Of a DNA stretch of 10,373 nucleotides, positions 1-8,248 are shown piece after piece. The stretch is from contig JAJYMR010000273.1 of NCBI GenBank assembly GCA_021786815.1, positions 1 to 10,373 of the forward strand, read 5' to 3'. This DNA is from Deltaproteobacteria bacterium. GTDB taxonomy: Bacteria > Desulfobacterota > Binatia > Binatales > Binataceae. Position 1 is the first letter of the stretch. Each line of letters starts with the position of its first letter. The position numbers and the translations under genes are program-made. Under the pieces are notes generated by a model that did no database searches, was not told the origin of the DNA, and was given only the letters and a program-made list of their open reading frames with translations.

Positions 1-29
1 CAAAATTACATTGGACGGGGTTAAGAAGG

Positions 30-923
30 TTGGACACGGCGGAAAGGCGCGAGCTGACAACGGCGGAAAAGCTGGGCTATCCCGGCGACGCACGCCTGCT
101 CGTCATCAATGCCGACGATTTCGGGATGTGTCACGATGAGAACGAAGCGACCATCGCCGGCCTCACCTCAGGCCTGTTCACGTCCTCGACGATTCTCGTG
201 ACGTGTCCCTGGTTCGAGGAAGCCGCGGAATTCGCCCGCAACAACCCGACGATCGACCTGGGCGTGCATCTTACGCTGACCAGCGAATGGCCCCGGTACA
301 AATGGGGTCCGGTGCTCGGCAAGGAGGCCGTTCCGTCGCTGACGGATTCGCACGGATACCTGTGGCCTGACGTCGCGCGGGTGTTTGAGCACGACCGGCT
401 CGAGGAGGCTGAGGCCGAATTGCGCGCGCAGATCGAAAAGGCGCTCGCCGCCGGAATCGACGTGACGCATCTCGACTCGCACATGGGCCCGCTCCATCTG
501 CATCCCGATTATCACCGCATCTACCTGTGCCTGGCTCGCGACTACCGGTTGCCGATTCGGCTGACGCCGCGACGAGTGATGCGCGCGATCGGGATGGGCG
601 ACATCCTGGAGGAACTCGACCGTATCGGAATTCTCTACCCCGACCATTTCGTCGCGCACGGGCCCGAGTCACCCGACCGGACCGAGTCCTACTGGACGAG
701 CCTTATCGAGTCGCTCCATCCGGGAATCACCGAGATTTATTGCCATCCCGCGCTTGCGCGCGAGGAACTGCGCGCTTGCGCGCATGACGCCGAGCAGCGC
801 GAAGCCGATTTCCGGTTCTTCACCTCGGACAAGGCCAGGCAGACGCTGAGCCGCGCCGGCGTGCGCCTGCTCGGCTATCGCCAGATGCGCGACGCGATGC
901 GCTCGGGCACCCTCGTTCACTGA
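30..923 (+). CDS. ChbG/HpnK-family (YdjC-like) carbohydrate deacetylase
   Basis: Members of this family are metal-dependent deacetylases that remove acetyl groups from N-acetylated sugars (ChbG acts on chito-oligosaccharides) or act in hopanoid side-chain formation (HpnK). The substrate here is not predictable. Seen: the NADDFG metal-site motif at residues 27-32, GVHLTL at 78-83 with H80, THLDSHMG at 146-153 with H147, D149 and H151, and a C-terminal CHP at 238-240. The length of 297 aa is normal for the family, so the fold and metal ligands look complete. The start is uncertain. TTG at 30 follows an AGAAGG that abuts it too closely for an ideal ribosome site, and the frame stays open to base 3, so the true start may lie outside the window. 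About 20 residues precede the conserved core. The stop is 13 bases before hisS, which suggests co-transcription. Confidence 0.85.
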   Translation: MDTAERRELTTAEKLGYPGDARLLVINADDFGMCHDENEATIAGLTSGLFTSSTILVTCPWFEEAAEFARNNPTIDLGVHLTLTSEWPRYKWGPVLGKEAVPSLTDSHGYLWPDVARVFEHDRLEEAEAELRAQIEKALAAGIDVTHLDSHMGPLHLHPDYHRIYLCLARDYRLPIRLTPRRVMRAIGMGDILEELDRIGILYPDHFVAHGPESPDRTESYWTSLIESLHPGITEIYCHPALAREELRACAHDAEQREADFRFFTSDKARQTLSRAGVRLLGYRQMRDAMRSGTLVH

Positions 924-936
924 CGGAGTCACAAAT

Positions 937-2199
937 TTGGAGCTAACGCGGCTTAGAGGATTTCAGGACCTGCTTGGTCCGAGCGCCGAGACCTTCACTT
1001 TCATCGAGGAGCGCGCGCGCCAGTGCGCGGAGCGCCATGGTTTCCGCGAGATCCGGATCCCGCTGATAGAGCGTCTCGAACTGTACGACCGCTCGACCGG
1101 AGAGACCACGGATATCGTGCAGAAGCAGATGTACAAGATCGAGCGCCCGCCCGAAAGCGGCGCAACCGGCGAGATGGTGCTCAGGCCCGAAGGTACGCCG
1201 GGCGTGGTCCGCGCCTATATCGAAGCCGGACTCGACCGCAGCGACCCCGAGCAGCGTTTCTTTTATTCGGGGCCGATGCTTCGTTATGAGCGCCCGCAGA
1301 AGGGGCGTTATCGCCAGTTCTACCAGTTCGGCGTGGAGGTTTTTGCGCGGCCCGATCCGGCCTGCGATGCCGAATTGCTCGTGATGATAGACGAGTTCAG
1401 GCGCGCGCTCGGCATCAGGCTCACCGTCCAGATAAATTCGATCGGAGACCCGGTGTGCCGGCCCGCGTTCCGCGACGCGGTGCTGAAGTTCGGCTTGGCG
1501 CATCGCGAGGAAATCTGCGCGGATTGCAAGCAGCGGCTGGAGCGCAACCCGCTGAGGCTCCTTGACTGCAAGATCGACGCGGCGCTGGTCGAAAGCGCGC
1601 CCAAGAGCGTTGACTATCTGTGCGCCGAGTGCAGCGCGCATTTTGGACGGGTGAAGGATCTGAGCGCGGCGGCCGGGGTGGAATTCGTCGAAAACCCGCG
1701 TCTGGTCCGCGGACTCGACTACTACACGCGCACGACCTTCGAGATCATATCAGCCGACGTCGGAGCGCAGAGCACGGTGATTGCCGGAGGGCGCTACGAC
1801 GGGCTGGTCGAGACACTCGGCGGCGCGGCGGTTCCCGGAATCGGATTTGCGATGGGCATCGAGCGCCTCGCGCTCGCGCTGGAAATGGCCGGGCGTGCGC
1901 CGAAGTTCGCACTGGATGCGGCGGTGATCGCGATGGGCGAGCCGGCGACGCGAAAGGCGATGACGGTGGCGCTCGCGATGCGCCAGCGGGGGCTTCGGGT
2001 CGAGATGCTCTCGCCGGAGCGGAAACTGAAGGCCCTGCTCGGCCGCGCGGCCAAAATCGGGGCGCGTTTCGCGGTCATCATCGGCGAAACCGAGCTTCAA
2101 AAGGGCGTGGTCGTGCTGCGTGATTTGCGCGCTTCGAGCCAGACTGAGCTAAGCGAGGCGCAACTGGCCGAAACCGTGTTGGCGGCGCGGACCGAGTGA
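937..2199 (+). CDS. hisS: histidyl-tRNA synthetase (HisRS)
   Basis: Charges tRNA-His with histidine in the cytoplasm; class IIa aminoacyl-tRNA synthetase. Seen in order: RGFQDLLG near the N-terminus (7-14), GETTDIVQKQMY (55-66), LRPEGTPG (82-89), motif 2 around RYERPQKGRYRQF (116-128), the histidine-specific LVRGLDYYTR (256-265) with R258 as the probable catalytic arginine, AGGRYDGL (283-290), motif 3 GIGFAMGIERL (301-311), then a C-terminal anticodon-binding domain of about 95 residues. The length of 420 aa is typical. The full catalytic set argues for a true HisRS rather than the HisZ regulatory paralogue. The insertion domain carries C194, C197, C211, C229 and C232, a cysteine pattern I recall from many non-enterobacterial HisRS and possibly zinc-binding. 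The TTG start is supported by GGAG at 925-928 with 8 bases of spacing. Confidence 0.95.
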   Translation: MELTRLRGFQDLLGPSAETFTFIEERARQCAERHGFREIRIPLIERLELYDRSTGETTDIVQKQMYKIERPPESGATGEMVLRPEGTPGVVRAYIEAGLDRSDPEQRFFYSGPMLRYERPQKGRYRQFYQFGVEVFARPDPACDAELLVMIDEFRRALGIRLTVQINSIGDPVCRPAFRDAVLKFGLAHREEICADCKQRLERNPLRLLDCKIDAALVESAPKSVDYLCAECSAHFGRVKDLSAAAGVEFVENPRLVRGLDYYTRTTFEIISADVGAQSTVIAGGRYDGLVETLGGAAVPGIGFAMGIERLALALEMAGRAPKFALDAAVIAMGEPATRKAMTVALAMRQRGLRVEMLSPERKLKALLGRAAKIGARFAVIIGETELQKGVVVLRDLRASSQTELSEAQLAETVLAARTE

Positions 2200-2214
2200 C
2201 CGCGCGCCGCGCGG
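2200..2214 (+). terminator. GC-rich hairpin after hisS, terminator-like without a T-run
   Basis: A perfect 6-bp stem CCGCGC / GCGCGG with a GCC loop begins directly after the hisS stop. No T-tract follows, so if it acts at all it may be a pause site, an RNA-stabilising end or a weak attenuator between hisS and aspS. In sequence this GC-rich such hairpins also arise by chance. Confidence 0.3.
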
Positions 2215-2223
2215 CAAGGCGGC

Positions 2224-2253
2224 TTTCGCGCCCGTTCCGGTATAGGGTATCCT
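2224..2253 (+). promoter_or_regulatory. weak candidate promoter in the hisS-aspS gap
   Basis: The 72-base gap turns AT-richer just before aspS. TTTCGC at 2224-2229 and TATCCT at 2248-2253 are 18 bases apart, and TATAGG lies at 2241-2246. The -35 match is poor, so this only marks where an aspS promoter could sit. I see no T-box or other tRNA-sensing leader, and the gap is too short for one. Confidence 0.18.
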
Positions 2254-2271
2254 TAATAGTGAGCGTTCTTC

Positions 2272-4055
<1,784 letters not shown>

Positions 4056-4059
<4 letters not shown>

Positions 4060-4841
4060 AACTGCGCGCTCTGGCAGGAATTGCATTGGCCGGGCTGGTG
4101 GCGTTCGTGGCCGGCGGATGCGGGCCGATTCTCGTCAACGCTGGCAGTAGCGCCGTAGGCACGGTGGAGCGTTTCATCCCGACTCCGGACCTCCATACCC
4201 ACGCGGTCGAATCCATCAAGCAGGTCGCGATGGGGCGGATTGCGGTGATGCCGATAATAGCGGCGCCCGGAATCGACAGCGCGAAGATCGCGGATGGCGG
4301 ACCCGAGGCGGTCACGGCGGAGGTCTACAGCCAGGTCGCCACGATGGGCGGATGGCAGGTTCTTCCGCAGGACGACGTGGAAGCGGCGCTGTCGAAACTG
4401 CCGCCGACCACGCCGCGAAATCTCGACCAGAACGCGGTCGCGCTTGGCCATGCGCTTTCGGTCGACGGCGTGTTGTACGGGAAACTCGAACGCTACGAAG
4501 AGCGCGAAGGCCTGGACTACGCCGCGGCAAAGCCTGCATCGGTCGCCTTCGAACTCAAGCTTCTGGACATGAAGAGCGGACAGATCGTATGGACCGCAAA
4601 ATATGCCAGGGCGCAAAAGGCGCTCAGCCAGAATTTTTTCAACCTGGCTAACTTCGTGTACCATCGCGCGCGATGGGTCCGCGCCAACGAGATCGCGCTT
4701 GAGGGCGTGCAGGGCGCTGTGAAAGACCTGCACGGACGGCTCAACTTTGCGGCCAACGTGAAACGCTTCGAGACCGGCACCTACGGACAGCTCAAGTCCG
4801 GCCAGCAGCGCTACAACGCGGGGCCGGAAGGACTCTATTAG
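4056..4841 (+). CDS. putative envelope lipoprotein, LpoB/CsgG/DUF799-like
   Basis: Function unknown. Seen: a lipoprotein signal with charged start MKLR, a hydrophobic segment to residue 18 and a lipobox AGG-C with the lipidated cysteine at 22. Glycine follows the cysteine rather than aspartate, which by the Gram-negative +2 rule points to the outer membrane. RIAVMPI (61-67), a helical stretch VTAEVYSQV (86-94), QVLPQDDVEAAL (101-112) and VDGVLYGKL (136-144) followed by LKLLDMKSGQIVWTA (167-181) resemble the alternating fold shared by LpoB, CsgG and DUF799 (GNA1162) lipoproteins. That resemblance is my reading of the pattern, not a search result. The start is well supported: AAGGTGA begins at 4045, five bases before the ATG, and the ATGA overlap couples it to aspS translation. 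The conserved-looking C-terminal part (ARWVRANEIALEG) suggests a real, constrained gene. Confidence 0.8.
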
Positions 4842-4858
4842 CCGCTCGCAAGCGGTTT
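4840..4858 (+). terminator. candidate intrinsic terminator at the end of the lipoprotein gene
   Basis: CCGCT (4842-4846) pairs perfectly with AGCGG (4851-4855) around a CGCA loop. The stem can extend by a G-U and an A-U pair into the stop codon, and TTT follows at 4856-4858. The T-run is short, so efficiency is doubtful. It would close the plus-strand run that ends with the lipoprotein. Confidence 0.4.
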
Positions 4859-4901
4859 CGCCGGGACTCGATCTCCGCTTCACTGGTCGCGCACTTGCAG
4901 G

Positions 4902-5027
4902 GTGCGCCTCTCGCCCGACCGTCGCGTTCTTATCGGCTACATCGCGGGCGAGCCGTTCCCGAACGTCGATGCGAACGATCTTTATGCCGCCGACAAGGTG
5001 ATGCGGGACGAAGTGTTCCGGGTCTGA
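4902..5027 (+). pseudogene. short remnant resembling an internal piece of a DUF1329 protein
   Basis: The 41-codon frame from GTG 4902 to TGA 5027 reads a compact, protein-like sequence: VRLSPDRRVLIGYIAG, then EPFPNVDANDLYAADKV. This closely recalls the part of DUF1329 proteins (envelope proteins of about 400-480 aa) that has a G-Y-x-A-G-x-PFPN-x-D-x-ND-x-x-A-x-K-V pattern. The match is from memory of the family. Nothing on either side continues the domain: upstream the same frame runs through low-meaning sequence back to the lipoprotein stop, and downstream a stop comes at once. There is no clear ribosome site. I therefore read it as a deletion relic of a full gene. A genuine small protein is the less likely alternative. 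The rest of the 256-base gap 4842-5097 shows only the hairpin at its left end and the ribosome site of the next gene. Confidence 0.5.
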
Positions 5028-5097
5028 CCGCCACGCAACCCGCTCAGGGCCGTGCTGATGGTGCGGCTTTTGCATACCTGTTGAGCAAGGTTGAAAA

Positions 5098-6450
5098 GTG
5101 TTACCCGCAGGAAACGCAGCGGGGGGCTCGCCGGCTGCCAAAACCGGCGCCGGACCGTCCGCCGGGCGATGGCCCGCTGCGCTGCTGGCGCTGATTCTTT
5201 CGGGCGCAACCCTGCTCGTCGGAGTGCGAACCGCCTGCGCATTCGCGCTCAGCCTGCGGGGCCTCGACCGCGCCGCATTTGACCACGACCGCGTATCGAC
5301 GCTCTACGCCAACGACCGCGACGGCCGGCTGGTTACCCTCGCAAGTGTCGGAGCGCGGCTTAACGGCGGCGTTGTCGTCGATTTGGGCCTTCCGGGCATG
5401 ATGCGTGACGGGAGGGTGCTCTTCGCCGCCCAAACGATGTCCGGCTCGAGCAACGACGGCTGGCGTCTTTACATAGGCGATCCGAATGCCGCACCCGGCG
5501 TCCGAATCACACCCGCGCTCGGCGCGACGATGGTCGCTGCGCCTCACTGCTCGCCGGTCCTTAAGGTTGACCCGCGTCCCGTCGCCGGTCCCAACGGGGA
5601 GTTCGCCTTCGTTGGCGCTGAAGCCTCTGGGCACGACTCGGTCTTCATGTACGCGAACGACAGATTGTCGTGCCTGGCCCGCAGCGGTGCTCGGACAGTG
5701 CAAGGCCATGTGATCGCGGCACTGGGCTTTGGCAGCGAACAGTTTGCAGGCCCCGACAAAATAGTCTTGAAAGCGTGGCTCGAACCTTGGAAGCGGCACC
5801 CGGACTCCGCTCGCGACGTGCCGGCGCTCGCGATGGTTTCGCGGCGCGGCGGGATTGAGGAACTCGCGGTAGCGGGAGCGTCTGCGGGCCGCGGAGCGCG
5901 CTACGTCGATTTCGGGTTGCCCGCCGCGCTTCCGTATGACGGTCCGGTTGCCTTCAGCGCGAAAACGCGGACAGGCGAAGCGCTCTTCATTTATCGCAAA
6001 GGCGCGGTCAATCGCGTTCTGTCAGCGGGCAAGCGCACGGCAGCCGGCCGGATCGACCATCTGTCGCTCGAACGCCCCGGGCTGATGCGCGACGCGACGA
6101 CGGCCGTGCTAGCCTCCGTCCGTCACGTCCCGCTTCTGCTGGTGGTCGCGCGGCAGCGTCCTCGGGTGCGCGCAAGGCGAGGGCAGTTGGACCCTTCGGG
6201 AACACCGCTTCAGTGGTTCGGCAATCCGTTGCTCACGGGTTCGGGCGCGATGATCTTCGGCGCGCAGGACATTTACGGGAATGAGCGGCTCTACGCTCTC
6301 GCTCCGGGCGTAACCTTTCTCAAAGCCGGGTCGGCGCGGGTCGCATATCGTGTCGGCCCGAGACAACTATCCGGGCAGCCGGTGTTCAGCGGCAGCCTGA
6401 GCGTCAACGAATTCGGAGACTTCGCCTTTTTGGGCGGACGCCGCAAGTGA
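5098..6450 (+). CDS. exported repeat protein of the NxxGxxAF type, probable beta-propeller
   Basis: Function unknown. GTG start with AAGG at 5087-5090, 7 bases upstream; an in-frame TGA lies just before (5092), so no longer start exists. Residues 25-50 form one hydrophobic stretch ending near TACAFA, either a signal peptide with a long N-region or a membrane anchor, so the rest should be periplasmic or outside. The body is built from degenerate units whose cores align as: RDGRVLFAAQ (103-112), PNGEFAFVGA (165-174), GPDKIVLKAW (218-227), YDGPVAFSAK (280-289), MRDATTAVLA (330-339), GSGAMIFGAQ (381-390) and EFGDFAFLGG (438-447). Spacing is about 50-62 residues. Each core is followed by a hydrophobic strand such as ALFIYRKG, then a turn like VLSAGKRTAAG. 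This matches the NxxGxxAF tandem-repeat type. Seven units suggest a seven-bladed propeller (inference). No catalytic motif is visible. It stands alone after the DUF1329 relic and is convergent with ald. Confidence 0.75.
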   Translation: MLPAGNAAGGSPAAKTGAGPSAGRWPAALLALILSGATLLVGVRTACAFALSLRGLDRAAFDHDRVSTLYANDRDGRLVTLASVGARLNGGVVVDLGLPGMMRDGRVLFAAQTMSGSSNDGWRLYIGDPNAAPGVRITPALGATMVAAPHCSPVLKVDPRPVAGPNGEFAFVGAEASGHDSVFMYANDRLSCLARSGARTVQGHVIAALGFGSEQFAGPDKIVLKAWLEPWKRHPDSARDVPALAMVSRRGGIEELAVAGASAGRGARYVDFGLPAALPYDGPVAFSAKTRTGEALFIYRKGAVNRVLSAGKRTAAGRIDHLSLERPGLMRDATTAVLASVRHVPLLLVVARQRPRVRARRGQLDPSGTPLQWFGNPLLTGSGAMIFGAQDIYGNERLYALAPGVTFLKAGSARVAYRVGPRQLSGQPVFSGSLSVNEFGDFAFLGGRRK

Positions 6451-6456
6451 CGCCGC

Positions 6457-6487
6457 GCCACGCAGCGTGGCTGCGCGCCGCGGCGCG
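6457..6487. terminator. paired GC-rich palindromes between convergent genes
   Basis: Two inverted repeats fill the 44-base gap between the repeat-protein gene and ald. GCCACG-CAG-CGTGGC (6457-6471) has a perfect 6-bp stem, and CGCGCCGCGGCGCG (6474-6487) is a perfect 14-bp palindrome. Neither is followed by a T-tract on either strand. Placement between two convergent stops fits a bidirectional transcript end, possibly factor-dependent. Confidence 0.4.
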
Positions 6488-6494
6488 ATAACCT

Positions 6495-7601
6495 TTACTC
6501 CCACGGCGAATGCGGTTTCACGCGCAAAGCTTCGGCCACCGCCGGATGCGCGACGCGGCCGTCGTAGGTGTTGAGGCCCCATCGAATCGCCTTGTTGCGC
6601 GCGCCTGCCTCCAGCACGCCGCGGTCGGCAACCTCCAGCGCGTAATGCAGAGTCGCGTTGGTAAGCGCGTACGTTGACGTATGAGGCACCATCGCGGGCA
6701 TGTTCGTGACGCAGTAGTGCACGACGCCGCCTCGGATGAATGTCGGCTCGGCATGGGTCGTGGGACGCGAGGTTTCGGAGATGCCGCCCTGGTCGATCGA
6801 CAGATCGACCAGCACCGCGCCGGGCTTCATCCGCGACACCATCTCCGCCGTTACCAGGCGCGGCGCCCTCGCGCCCGGCACCAGCACCGAACCGACGACG
6901 AGATCCGCGGCGAGCAGCTCCTCGCTAAGCGTTGCGCGGTTCGACATCACAGTCATCACGCGGCTGCCCAGGACGTCGTTAAGGTAGCGCAGGCGAATCG
7001 GGTTGATGTCCATGATCGTGGCTTCGGCTCCGACGCCGGCGGCGACGCGGATTGCGTTGAGTCCCGCGATTCCGCCTCCAACCACGACGACCTTGGCCGG
7101 CCTCACGCCCGGAGCGCCGCTCAGGAGCACGCCGCGTCCACCGTTTCGGGCCTGCAAGCACCACGCGCCGACCTGGATGGCGAGGCGGCCGGCGACTTCG
7201 CTCATCGGGGCAAGAAGCGGCAGGCTTCGGTCCTCGAGCTCGATGGTCTCGTAGCCGATACCGCTGACGCGCCGCACGAGCATCTCGCGCGCGAGCCGGC
7301 GATCGGCCGCCAGATGCAGATAGGTGAAGACGATGAGGCCGGGCCTGAGAAAGCGGTACTCGGCGGCCTGCGGCTCCTTCACCTTTAGTACCATCTCCGA
7401 GCGCTGCCACACCTGCGCGCCCGAAGCGGCGATCGCGGCGCCGGCCCGCCGATAATCCTGATCGGAAAATCCGCTTGCGACGCCCGCGCCTCGCTGTACG
7501 AGCACGCGATGGCCGTGCGACCTGAAAGCAGCCGCGCCCGCGGGCGTCAGCGATACTCGCCGTTCGTCCGCCTTGATCTCGGTGGGAACGCCAACGATCA
7601 T
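6495..7601 (-). CDS. ald: alanine dehydrogenase
   Basis: Catalyses the reversible NAD-dependent deamination of L-alanine to pyruvate and ammonium; some members also aminate glyoxylate to glycine. Cytoplasmic, usually hexameric. Seen: N-terminal MIVGVPTEIKADERRVSLTP with R15, KVKEP with K75, the YLHL segment with H96, the Rossmann nucleotide loop GGGIAG (175-180), D198 in MDIN for NAD rather than NADP, and SIDQGG (268-273) with D270. These numbers coincide with the catalytic Arg15, Lys75, His96 and Asp270 known from characterised bacterial Ald, so all key residues are present. The C-terminal TYDGRVAHPAVAEAL is also typical. At 368 aa it is nearly the family length of 370. The ATG at 7601 has GGAGG (complement of 7612-7616) 10 bases upstream. 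It is divergent from gcvH and convergent with the repeat protein. Confidence 0.96.
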   Translation of the reverse strand: MIVGVPTEIKADERRVSLTPAGAAAFRSHGHRVLVQRGAGVASGFSDQDYRRAGAAIAASGAQVWQRSEMVLKVKEPQAAEYRFLRPGLIVFTYLHLAADRRLAREMLVRRVSGIGYETIELEDRSLPLLAPMSEVAGRLAIQVGAWCLQARNGGRGVLLSGAPGVRPAKVVVVGGGIAGLNAIRVAAGVGAEATIMDINPIRLRYLNDVLGSRVMTVMSNRATLSEELLAADLVVGSVLVPGARAPRLVTAEMVSRMKPGAVLVDLSIDQGGISETSRPTTHAEPTFIRGGVVHYCVTNMPAMVPHTSTYALTNATLHYALEVADRGVLEAGARNKAIRWGLNTYDGRVAHPAVAEALRVKPHSPWE

Positions 7602-7687
7602 TCCGCCTGTGCCTCCGTCCTGTCCGGCATTTCAATCATCGCGCAATCCGTGCGTGCGCCGCGTCGCGATCACGATCGGAGCGGCAA

Positions 7688-7716
7688 GCTGAACGCATCG
7701 TGGGCGCCGGTGTCAA
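7688..7716 (-). promoter_or_regulatory. candidate ald promoter
   Basis: On the minus strand a perfect TTGACA lies at 7716-7711. The hexamer 17 bases further on is TTCAGC (7693-7688), a poor -10. It would give ald a leader of about 80 bases. Only the -35 box is persuasive. Confidence 0.22.
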
Positions 7717-7749
7717 CAGATTCGCGCCCTTCGACGGCGCGGCCAAGAC

Positions 7750-7778
7750 TTGACAATCCGCTTTGCGCAAAGCTTGAT
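7750..7778 (+). promoter_or_regulatory. candidate gcvH promoter
   Basis: A perfect TTGACA at 7750-7755 is followed after exactly 17 bases by CTTGAT at 7773-7778, which matches three of six -10 positions. Initiation would fall near 7785, leaving a leader of about 70 bases before the gcvH start. The spacer is occupied by a perfect palindrome (see the operator entry), which strengthens the case for a regulated promoter. Confidence 0.45.
7760..7773. promoter_or_regulatory. perfect 14-bp palindrome, candidate operator
   Basis: GCTTTGCGCAAAGC equals its own reverse complement over all 14 bases. It lies between the TTGACA and the CTTGAT of the candidate gcvH promoter, overlapping the -10 by one base, so a dimeric regulator bound there would be expected to block polymerase. 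It is about 40 bases from the ald-side -35 box and could affect both genes. I cannot name the regulator. Confidence 0.4.
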
Positions 7779-7791
7779 GGAAAACGGACTT

Positions 7792-7819
7792 GCCGCGTTG
7801 GCGAGATGCCTCAAGCGGC
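7792..7819 (+). promoter_or_regulatory. hairpin in the gcvH leader
   Basis: GCCGC (7792-7796) pairs with GCGGC (7815-7819), and inside it GGC pairs with GCC around a GAGAT loop, with flanking TT/AA pairs and small bulges. It would lie in the untranslated leader of gcvH, 26 bases before the ribosome site. No T-run follows, so it is not an obvious terminator. The leader is too short for a tandem glycine riboswitch and I do not see that motif. Confidence 0.25.
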
Positions 7820-7854
7820 CAGCGACGAGGGAAGAAAGAGTTCTGGGAGGAGTC

Positions 7855-8244
7855 ATGGAGATCCCGCGGGGACTCAAGTATTCGAAGGAACACGAGTGGG
7901 TCGCTACCGAGGACAAGGTGGCGACAATTGGAATCACCGATCACGCTCAGGACCAGCTGGGCGAGATCGTTTACATTGATCTGCCTGCGGTGGGCGATAA
8001 GATCAGCAAGGACGATCCGTTCGGCGTTGTGGAATCGGTCAAGGCCGTGTCGGATATCTATGCTCCGGTCAGCGGCACCGTGATCGAAGTCAACGAGGAT
8101 CTGCCCGAGAGTCCCGAAGTGGTCAACGAAGACCCCTACGGCGACGGCTGGCTAATCAAGGTCGAGATGAACGACGCGAGCGACCTCGAGGACCTGATGG
8201 GCAACGAGGAATACGAGCAGATGCTCGCCCGGGAAAAGGAGTGA
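7855..8244 (+). CDS. gcvH: glycine cleavage system H protein
   Basis: Carries the lipoyl arm that shuttles the aminomethyl group between the P, T and L proteins of the glycine cleavage system in the cytoplasm. Seen: Y-S-KEHEWV near the N-terminus (9-16), ITDHAQDQLGEIVYIDLP (27-44), and the lipoylation site VVESVKAVSDIYAP (58-71) with K63. Then SGTVIEVNE, NEDPYGDGWL and a C-terminal EYEQML. The length of 129 aa is normal. The frame is open further upstream to a TTG at 7750, but ATG 7855 is clearly right: it has GGGAGGAG at 7845-7852 just before it, and the H-protein fold begins there. gcvT and gcvP are not in the window, so gcvH is detached from them here. Its stop is 4 bases from the stop of the convergent gene. 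Confidence 0.96.
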   Translation: MEIPRGLKYSKEHEWVATEDKVATIGITDHAQDQLGEIVYIDLPAVGDKISKDDPFGVVESVKAVSDIYAPVSGTVIEVNEDLPESPEVVNEDPYGDGWLIKVEMNDASDLEDLMGNEEYEQMLAREKE

Positions 8245-8248
8245 GCGT

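Noticed and set aside
943..1641. 232-codon minus-strand frame
   Set aside because: It is fully antisense to hisS, which has complete family motifs.
937..2199. HisZ (regulatory subunit of ATP phosphoribosyltransferase) instead of HisS
   Set aside because: The catalytic arginine motif LVRGLDYY, motif 2 and a full C-terminal anticodon domain are present, and no his biosynthesis genes are near.
2200..2271. T-box or tRNA-like leader before aspS
   Set aside because: The gap is 72 bases, too short for a T-box, and has no specifier or antiterminator motif.
7750..7854. N-terminal extension of gcvH from the TTG at 7750
   Set aside because: The TTG is part of the candidate -35 box, the extension is not part of the H-protein fold, and ATG 7855 has a strong ribosome site.
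7779..7854. Glycine riboswitch upstream of gcvH
   Set aside because: The leader after the candidate promoter is only about 70 bases and I do not see the conserved aptamer core, only one imperfect hairpin.
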